Source: an uncultured Burkholderiales bacterium (lineage in GTDB: Bacteria > Pseudomonadota > Gammaproteobacteria > Burkholderiales > Burkholderiaceae_C). Taken from it: 6,032 nucleotides of DNA. The notes beneath the pieces were generated by a model. It was given only the letters and a program-made list of their open reading frames with translations, made no database searches and was not told where the DNA came from. The stretch covers positions 1 to 6,032 of the forward strand of contig CAIYKK010000572.1 of the NCBI GenBank assembly GCA_903926695.1. The letters are read 5' to 3'. This document shows, one piece after another, positions 1 to 3,574 of this stretch. Position 1 is the first letter of the stretch. Every line of letters begins with the position of its first letter. Position numbers and translations under genes: made by a program.

Positions 1-9
1 GCAAAAGCG

Positions 10-213
10 CTAGGCCTCGTCCGCCTCGCCCTTGCACCACTCGCCCTTGCACACGCCATCGACGTAAACCATGATGACAAACTTCAGGGCTTTGATCTGG
101 TTGACCTGCAGCGCCAGCGCGTAGCCGTCAACTGTGAGCCTGACCGTGCCATAAGGGTGGCTCAGCTTGTCCTGAACCTGGAGCCATTCGTCTTTTGTTA
201 TTGCGGCGCTCAT
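10..213 (-). CDS. Small phage protein, possibly truncated by an amber codon
   Basis: A 67-aa protein starting in an ATGA overlap with the DUF3164 gene. It reads KDEWLQVQDKLSHPYGTVRL (residues 7-26), then DGYALALQV, then LKFVIMVYVDGVCKGEWCKGE. This is a small mostly beta protein. From memory it resembles a family of phage proteins with a PxG-V-L..DGY..L.V core and a KGxW motif that usually continue past this point with an R/K-R-F stretch. Here a TAG follows DEA, and the next in-frame codons are CGC TTT TGC (R, F, C) up to the window edge. The short form may be genuine, or it may be a single-base nonsense mutation or sequencing error. The upstream Shine-Dalgarno is weak (GGCGG). A start at 468 would lie inside the DUF3164 gene and is rejected. 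Confidence 0.68.
   Translation of the reverse strand: MSAAITKDEWLQVQDKLSHPYGTVRLTVDGYALALQVNQIKALKFVIMVYVDGVCKGEWCKGEADEA
25..52 (-). repeat. 13-bp direct repeat inside the 67-aa gene
   Basis: CTCGCCCTTGCAC occurs at 25-37 and again at 40-52, offset by 15 bp, so it is in frame. It encodes the doubled CKGE in GVCKGEWCKGE. It may reflect a slip duplication, although a KGxW-type motif is expected here in related proteins as I recall them. Confidence 0.55.
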
Positions 214-824
214 ACAGCCGCCACATTCAGGGAGATTGGCAGATATTCGCCCGTCAAATCGTTGCGCTCGTAGAAGCGCACATAGGGCTTGCTGCTTTGC
301 GTCTGGATAGAGTCGGCAATGGCCTGCATGGCGCGCAGCCACTCGTCGTCCTTGATGTCGAGCTGGCGCAGGGCCAGCACGCGGGCAGTGTTGATCTGGC
401 CGGTCTTGTCCGTTTGAAACGCATGATTGACCAGGGCGCGGATGTTGTCGTTGGCACCAGCGGCCCAACGGTGGACACAGTTGTCAATCAGCTGCTTGGC
501 GGCGAGCAGTTGCGGGCCAAAGCTGATGCTGTCCGAAATCTGGCGCATGACTTTGAAGCGGCCATCGAACGACAGCAGCGTGACGTTGCCCTTGTCGCCG
601 CCGACCTGCACACCGTATTCGGCTCCGCTCAGGTCGATGAATGCGGCCAGCTCGCCTGCGGTGTGGCGCTTGAAAACGGCCAGCACAGCAGACTGGTCTT
701 GCGCCATTTGGCACAGCCGGTACACCAGCTCGTTTTGCACCTTGTCGATGGGCTTGACCTTGTCTTCGGGGACGAGGTTGCCTTTGGCGTCTTGCATGTA
801 GCCGGGGAATTTTTGAGTTTGCAT
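210..824 (-). CDS. DUF3164 family phage protein
   Basis: A 204-aa protein matching what I recall of DUF3164, a family found in early regions of Mu-like phages and of unproven biochemical function. Recognisable stretches are the N-terminal YMQDAKGNLVPEDKVKPID (9-27), a helix with AVFKRHTAGELAAFIDL (49-65), the family core YGVQVGGDKGNVTLLSFDGRFKV split across 70-92, the AF-TDK-G-I region (135-145), and DIKDDEWLRAMQAIADSI (156-173) followed by KPYVRFYER (179-187). The length is usual for the family and no part is missing. The start ATG at 824 has only a weak AAGAAAG upstream, but it begins the family-like sequence. It lies 21 nt after the previous gene and its TGA overlaps the next ATG (ATGA). 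Some database entries for this family carry a sulfate-transporter label, which the sequence does not support: there are no membrane segments. Confidence 0.87.
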   Translation of the reverse strand: MQTQKFPGYMQDAKGNLVPEDKVKPIDKVQNELVYRLCQMAQDQSAVLAVFKRHTAGELAAFIDLSGAEYGVQVGGDKGNVTLLSFDGRFKVMRQISDSISFGPQLLAAKQLIDNCVHRWAAGANDNIRALVNHAFQTDKTGQINTARVLALRQLDIKDDEWLRAMQAIADSIQTQSSKPYVRFYERNDLTGEYLPISLNVAAV

Positions 825-845
825 GGTTGCTTTCTTGGGACGGGT

Positions 846-1394
846 TTAGGTTTCTGCAGACATGGCGACATAGCCGCCAGTGAAAGGCAAGCGCTGGCCC
901 TGGCGCAGGCTGGGCAGGCGCGTGAAGTCGCCGCTACCGGGGCGCAGGGCTTGCATGGGTTTGGGGCAGTAATTCGGGCCTGTCATCGTGTCGGGCTGAC
1001 GCGCTGGAACGCACTCGCCAACGTAGGCGGGCAGATCAGGCTCAGGCTCAGTCTGGTGCGGCCCCATCGGCCCGACGAGTTTTGCTGCAGGGCCAAGCAT
1101 CCACTGCCGGTCCTTGCCGCTGCCACGGCAGCTGGCATGGCCGGTCTTGACCATGTTGGACAAAGCCGCGTCAATGCGCTTGACCAGCGGGCTGACAGCG
1201 CCCTTGTTGTCGTCAGCCTCGGCAAACACGGCAGCCAGCTCGATGCGCTTGGCGCTGATTGGCCACAGCCGGGCCAAGTGGGTCAGCATGGCATGGCAGC
1301 CTGTGCTGCGGGTCGCATTGGGCGCGACCAGGTTGGCAGCGGACGCTTGCGCGGGGGTCGCGGGGGTTTCAGGTTTCACGGGTTTGAGGGTCAT
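846..1394 (-). CDS. Phage protein with a probable winged-helix core and a conserved-looking C-terminal tail
   Basis: A 182-aa protein with three parts. Residues 1-30 are a Pro/Ala/Thr-rich flexible segment. Residues about 32-102 look like a winged helix (TGCHAMLTHLARLWPISAKR, ELAAVFAEADDNKGAVSPLVKRIDAALSNMVKTGHASC, then a wing KDRQWML). Residues about 120-182 are a low-structure tail with spaced motifs VPARQPDTM, GPNYCPKP, LRPGSGDFTRLPS and PFTGGY. From memory, a tail with PxRxD-M...RPG..D...PS recurs in phage proteins of this operon position, often behind a DNA-binding core. The tail may be a partner-binding peptide (inference). The start at 1394 is chosen over 1481 because GGAG lies 8 nt upstream and the longer frame would run into the membrane-protein gene. 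It is probably a DNA-binding accessory or regulatory protein; its role is unknown. Confidence 0.75.
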   Translation of the reverse strand: MTLKPVKPETPATPAQASAANLVAPNATRSTGCHAMLTHLARLWPISAKRIELAAVFAEADDNKGAVSPLVKRIDAALSNMVKTGHASCRGSGKDRQWMLGPAAKLVGPMGPHQTEPEPDLPAYVGECVPARQPDTMTGPNYCPKPMQALRPGSGDFTRLPSLRQGQRLPFTGGYVAMSAET

Positions 1395-1400
1395 GATGTT

Positions 1401-1406
1401 TTCTCC
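1401..1406 (-). promoter_or_regulatory. Ribosome binding site that fixes the start of the 182-aa gene
   Basis: GGAGAA on the minus strand lies just upstream of the ATG at 1394 (8 nt from GGAG to the ATG), in the 41-nt gap after the membrane-protein gene. It argues for the internal start against the upstream in-frame ATG at 1481. Confidence 0.65.
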
Positions 1407-1435
1407 AGAGGTCGAGGTAGAGGAAGTAATACGGC

Positions 1436-1606
1436 TCACAGAAATCGGTAAATCAGGCCGGCAAAAATGCCGGACACGCACAGCAGGCCGGACGCCATCA
1501 GCGCGGTCAGCACGGCCAGCGCCAGCACGATGCGGCCCACGCTGCAGGCGCGGCGGCGGCGCGGGTAGCGCTGCAGCACGCCGGGGGCGAAGGGGTATTT
1601 CTTCAT
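1436..1606 (-). CDS. Small single-pass membrane protein (56 aa)
   Basis: A 56-aa protein read directly from the minus strand. The N-terminal 21 residues are polar and basic, with RYPRRRRACS at 13-22. Residues about 25-52 (IVLALAVLTALMASGLLCVSG, then IFAGLI) form one long hydrophobic stretch, and the protein ends YRFL. By the positive-inside rule the basic N-terminus would be cytoplasmic, with the helix crossing the inner membrane. Support for it being real: an ATGA overlap with the upstream gene, AAGGGG 5 nt before the ATG, and a fully open frame in the gap between two accepted genes. It has no cleavable-signal features. A membrane protein in a transposition operon could act in superinfection exclusion or host modification, by analogy with early membrane proteins of other phages. 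That is speculation. Confidence 0.68.
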   Translation of the reverse strand: MKKYPFAPGVLQRYPRRRRACSVGRIVLALAVLTALMASGLLCVSGIFAGLIYRFL

Positions 1607-1770
1607 GGTTGCCCCTTCAGCAAAAAGCCTTCAGAGCGGACATAGGTCGGAAACTCTTTGGTCAGCGCCTTGATGCGGTCGAACAGCTCGACGGCGCTGC
1701 GGGCGGAAACTTTGCGCAGATGAACGGCGCCGTCGGCCAGCGTGATGCGCACTTGAAAGGTTTTTTTCAT
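1603..1770 (-). CDS. Small hypothetical phage protein (55 aa)
   Basis: A 55-aa protein I do not recognise. MKKTFQVRITLADGAVHLRKVSAR (residues 1-24) reads as two beta strands joined by a turn. SAVELFDRIKALTKEF (25-40) reads as an amphipathic helix, and the rest (YVRSEGFLLKGQP) as another strand. That gives a small beta-beta-alpha-beta fold with net positive charge and no Cys or membrane segment. The start is set by TGATG overlap with the HTH gene and AGGA 6 nt upstream. A longer frame opening at 1902 would lie wholly inside the HTH gene and is rejected. It ends in an ATGA overlap with the membrane-protein gene, so it is probably translated together with its neighbours. No function can be assigned. 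Confidence 0.7.
   Translation of the reverse strand: MKKTFQVRITLADGAVHLRKVSARSAVELFDRIKALTKEFPTYVRSEGFLLKGQP
1612..1617 (-). promoter_or_regulatory. Ribosome binding site of the 56-aa membrane protein
   Basis: AAGGGG on the minus strand lies 5 nt before the ATG at 1606, within the last codons of the 55-aa gene. It supports translation of the short membrane protein, which length cut-offs would otherwise discard. Confidence 0.6.
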
Positions 1771-2114
1771 CACACGTCCTTGCGGTTGATGCAGGTTTTG
1801 CAGGCTCGGCCCAGCGCTGCCCGCAGCGGGTTGGTAAACGCGACAGGCATGGCCTGGTTGTCGAGGCAGTTGTGTTTGCCCAGCGTGCCCATCACCGGGC
1901 ACATCACCGTGGCGTGCATGTACTGGCCCCGGATGCGCTGGGCCATCAGCTCGACATTGCCGGGGTACTTGTCGTTGAGCAGCGTGCTGATCACTGCGGT
2001 GCTGACGCGCAGCGACTCGGCAACCTTGGCTTGCGAGCCGCTTTGGTTGACCGCGCCCTGCAGCGCGGCTTTGACATCGGCGGCCAGCACCTTGCCGGGC
2101 TTATTCGAGTTCAT
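1770..2114 (-). CDS. HTH protein with a four-cysteine tail, related to early phage regulators
   Basis: A 114-aa protein. Residues about 10-66 form a lambda-repressor/Cro-like helix-turn-helix: SQAKVAESLRVSTAVISTLL is the HTH pair, followed by NDKYPGN (47-53) and a closing helix MAQRIRGQY. The C-terminal part carries Cys72 (MCPV), Cys83 (HNCL), Cys105 and Cys108 (ACKTC), in the pattern C-x10-C-x21-C-x2-C, plus FTNPLR. From memory, this Cys tail recurs in small HTH proteins of betaproteobacterial Mu-like prophages. Metal binding (zinc or Fe-S) is inference. The HTH with its NDKY-x-G motif resembles the N-terminal domain of Mu B, which the ATPase in this window lacks. The start at 2114 rather than 2168 is supported by AGGAG 7 nt upstream. 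The gene overlaps the previous one by 14 nt, and its TGA shares a base with the next ATG. Confidence 0.83.
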   Translation of the reverse strand: MNSNKPGKVLAADVKAALQGAVNQSGSQAKVAESLRVSTAVISTLLNDKYPGNVELMAQRIRGQYMHATVMCPVMGTLGKHNCLDNQAMPVAFTNPLRAALGRACKTCINRKDV

Positions 2115-2736
2115 CGCAGATCTCCTGGACGGTTTGCAAATTGGCGACCTGGCCCGTGTTGCGGTCAAACACCACTTTTGTGCGGGTGATGGCGGGCGCG
2201 TGCATGCCGGTGTTTTTGCCCAGCTTGTAGCGCGCTGGCGTGCCGGGCTTGGACGGGCGCATGGTGATCAGGTAGCCCGCCTTGGCCAGCTCGCACACGT
2301 ACACCTTGGCGGTCAGCGGCTTGACCTGCACGCTGCCCAGCGTCGCGGCCTGGGCAATGTCCTTGTAATCAAACATGGGCAGCACCTTCATCGCGCGCCA
2401 CATCGCTTCATTGCCCTCGCCCTGGGTGACTTTGGCCACTTTGAGGCTGACACGCGGTGCCTCGCGCTGGAACTTGGCCACCATGTACTCGATGGGCTTG
2501 CCCACCACGCCCTGGCTGGGGCCGACGCCGCCCACCCGAGTGAGGTAGCCCGCTTTTTCCAGCGCCTTGGTGTAGTCGTCCACCAGCGACCAGCTCACCA
2601 TCGGACTGCAGTTGTCCTGGATAGTGGTCTTGTTAAAAGGCACGCCCGCTTTGTCCAGCAGCAGCACGGCGTCCCAGACGCGTTCACGGGGCGTTTGAAG
2701 GCCGCGTAACTCGATGTTTATGGGGTTGCGGCTCAT
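2101..2736 (-). CDS. Phage protein with two winged-helix-like units, probable DNA-binding
   Basis: A 211-aa protein with no function I can name. It appears to hold two winged-helix units. The first is at about residues 15-90 (TPRERVWDAVLLLDKAGVPF, then a helix ending ALEKAGYLTRVG and a wing reaching IEYMVAK). The second is at about 108-173 (NEAMWRAMKVLPMFDYKDIA, then ELAKAGYLITM and a wing ending ARYKLGK). The recognition-helix ends match closely, ALEKAGYL at 58-65 and ELAKAGYL at 149-156, so an internal duplication is likely. The tail (176-211) contains TGMHAPAITR and VVFDRNTGQ, a pattern I associate with phage proteins encoded next to Mu B. The start at 2736 is set by the ATGA overlap with the ATPase stop and by AAGGGTG upstream, rather than a longer in-frame start at 2808. 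DNA binding is inferred; it could be a replication or regulatory accessory factor. Confidence 0.8.
   Translation of the reverse strand: MSRNPINIELRGLQTPRERVWDAVLLLDKAGVPFNKTTIQDNCSPMVSWSLVDDYTKALEKAGYLTRVGGVGPSQGVVGKPIEYMVAKFQREAPRVSLKVAKVTQGEGNEAMWRAMKVLPMFDYKDIAQAATLGSVQVKPLTAKVYVCELAKAGYLITMRPSKPGTPARYKLGKNTGMHAPAITRTKVVFDRNTGQVANLQTVQEICDELE
2122..2126 (-). promoter_or_regulatory. Ribosome binding site that fixes the start of the HTH gene
   Basis: AGGAG on the minus strand lies 7 nt before the ATG at 2114, inside the end of the preceding coding sequence. It is the best Shine-Dalgarno in the window. It favours the 114-aa product over the longer frame beginning at 2168, whose extra 18 residues are low-complexity and basic. 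Confidence 0.75.
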
Positions 2737-3488
2737 CGCACACCCTTGGCGGTGCGCAGGTTGCCGAGCATGGCCATCGTCGGCGTGCTGGTGCCGGAGC
2801 GCTTGCACTCTTCGCGCAGCGCCTTGAGTTCGTTGTAAACCCGGCGCGCCACCCCGGCAGTTTTGACCACCAGCGCCTCAATCACGTCCGCCGTGAATGC
2901 AAGATCACCAGCGTGGTGGACGGCCAGCTTTTTCACATCGTGCGCGTCGCACGGCTGGGCCTCTTTCCAGACGAGCACCCGGTCGTGGAAGCGCTCGTGG
3001 CGCGACATCAGCTTGCGCTTGAGGTCTTGCTCGCCGATGAGGACGATGGGAATCGTCGTGTTGTCGTGAATGGTGCGGATGAAGTCGATGGTCGATTTTT
3101 CGGCGATGTAATCGACCTCGTCGATCACCAGCGGGCGGTCGAGCTGCTGCAGGCGGCGCACGATGTGTTCATACAGCGTGGCCACCGGCCACTGGGACTT
3201 GGTGACAATGCCCAGCTCCAGGCAGAGCAGCTGGGCCAGCGTCTTCGTCGTATCGAACATGCGGATGGCGACAAACACGGCGTTGCGCCCCTGCGGGTGC
3301 GCCAAATACATGGCCGCTTGCGTCTTGCCGTAGCCCGGTGGGCCAAACAGCACGGCCATGTGCGGCGCGCCCAGGTCGTCCACGTCGGTGACGGCGTTGA
3401 TGGCTTCGATGGCGAACGCAACGTTGGTCAGCTTGGCGACCTGGTTTCCTTGAAACAGGTCGGTTTGGTTATCAGAGGACTTTGTCAT
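2733..3488 (-). CDS. AAA+ ATPase, Mu B-type target-selection and transposition activator
   Basis: A 251-aa ATPase of the kind that partners phage and Tn7/Tn552-type DDE transposases. In Mu, B binds target DNA in an ATP-dependent way, delivers it to A and stimulates strand transfer. Visible motifs are Walker A GPPGYGKT (residues 49-56), Walker B PLVIDEVD (119-126), a sensor-like IPIVLIGEQDL (146-156), and an arginine-finger-like RHERFHDRV (163-171). A basic helical segment at about 205-232 (AGVARRVYNELKALREE) fits the AAA+ lid. The protein is about 60 residues shorter than Mu B (312 aa, from memory). Only about 20 residues precede the AAA+ fold, so the N-terminal HTH domain of Mu B is missing. 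The gene follows the transposase after an 86-nt gap and ends in an ATGA overlap with the next gene. A weak purine stretch precedes the ATG at 3488. Confidence 0.93.
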   Translation of the reverse strand: MTKSSDNQTDLFQGNQVAKLTNVAFAIEAINAVTDVDDLGAPHMAVLFGPPGYGKTQAAMYLAHPQGRNAVFVAIRMFDTTKTLAQLLCLELGIVTKSQWPVATLYEHIVRRLQQLDRPLVIDEVDYIAEKSTIDFIRTIHDNTTIPIVLIGEQDLKRKLMSRHERFHDRVLVWKEAQPCDAHDVKKLAVHHAGDLAFTADVIEALVVKTAGVARRVYNELKALREECKRSGTSTPTMAMLGNLRTAKGVR

Positions 3489-3539
3489 ACACTTTCACTT
3501 TCTTGGCTAAAAATCGTTTGTTTTGGTTGGGAAACCTTG
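3489..3539 (-). other. AT-rich leader of the ATPase gene
   Basis: This 51-nt stretch between the hairpin and the ATPase start is about 37% GC by my count, far below the surrounding coding sequence. On the minus strand it is A-rich, with AAAACAAACGATTTTTAG followed by AAGAAAGTGAAAG just before the ATG. The Shine-Dalgarno-like purines are weak. I could not find a convincing -35/-10 pair, so I describe it as an unstructured, A-rich translation leader rather than a promoter. It is the only real intergenic space in the window. Confidence 0.4.
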
Positions 3540-3569
3540 AACCCGCCCGCGTGTCAGCGCTGGCGGGTT
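3540..3569. terminator. GC-rich hairpin between the transposase and ATPase genes; T-tract only on the plus strand
   Basis: AACCCGCC at 3540-3547 pairs with GGCGGGTT at 3562-3569, and an inner GCG/CGC pairing (3549-3551 with 3558-3560) closes a 6-nt loop. Read on the plus strand, the right arm runs into TTTTTCTTT, which is the form of an intrinsic terminator. Read on the minus strand, the direction of all the genes, it starts 5 nt after the transposase TAA, is preceded by an A-rich stretch, and is followed by CAAGGTTTCCC with no U-tract. It therefore fits a terminator for antisense transcription, or an RNA-processing or stability element between A and B. It is less likely to stop the operon itself. 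Confidence 0.55.
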
Positions 3570-3574
3570 TTTCT

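Noticed and set aside
195..1451. A 418-codon open frame on the plus strand.
   Set aside because: It is antisense to the DUF3164 gene and the 182-aa gene, both of which have family-like sequence and good start context on the minus strand.
1458..1473. A perfect small hairpin, CCGGCA-AAAA-TGCCGG.
   Set aside because: It lies within the 56-aa coding sequence, has only a 6-bp stem, and has no T-tract in either direction, so a terminator role is not supported.
1541..1576. Repeated GCTGCAG words flanking a CGG-rich run.
   Set aside because: They fall in the arginine-rich codons of the membrane-protein gene and are explained by codon use. The word is short and common at this GC content.
1771..1902. 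An N-terminal extension of the 55-aa gene starting at 1902.
   Set aside because: The added 44 residues lie wholly out of frame inside the HTH gene and have no Shine-Dalgarno. The TGATG start at 1770 is better.
1114..2709. A 531-codon open frame on the plus strand.
   Set aside because: It runs antisense to five supported minus-strand genes. Its translation is rich in His, Arg, Gly, Ala and Leu with no domain pattern, as expected opposite GC-rich coding sequence.
3125..3421. A 98-codon minus-strand frame inside the ATPase gene.
   Set aside because: It is an out-of-frame shadow of the ATPase, Arg/Ser/Pro-rich, with no start context.
3489..3539. A promoter for the ATPase gene in the AT-rich gap.
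   Set aside because: No -10/-35 pair with reasonable spacing could be found on the minus strand. The A-richness alone is not enough.
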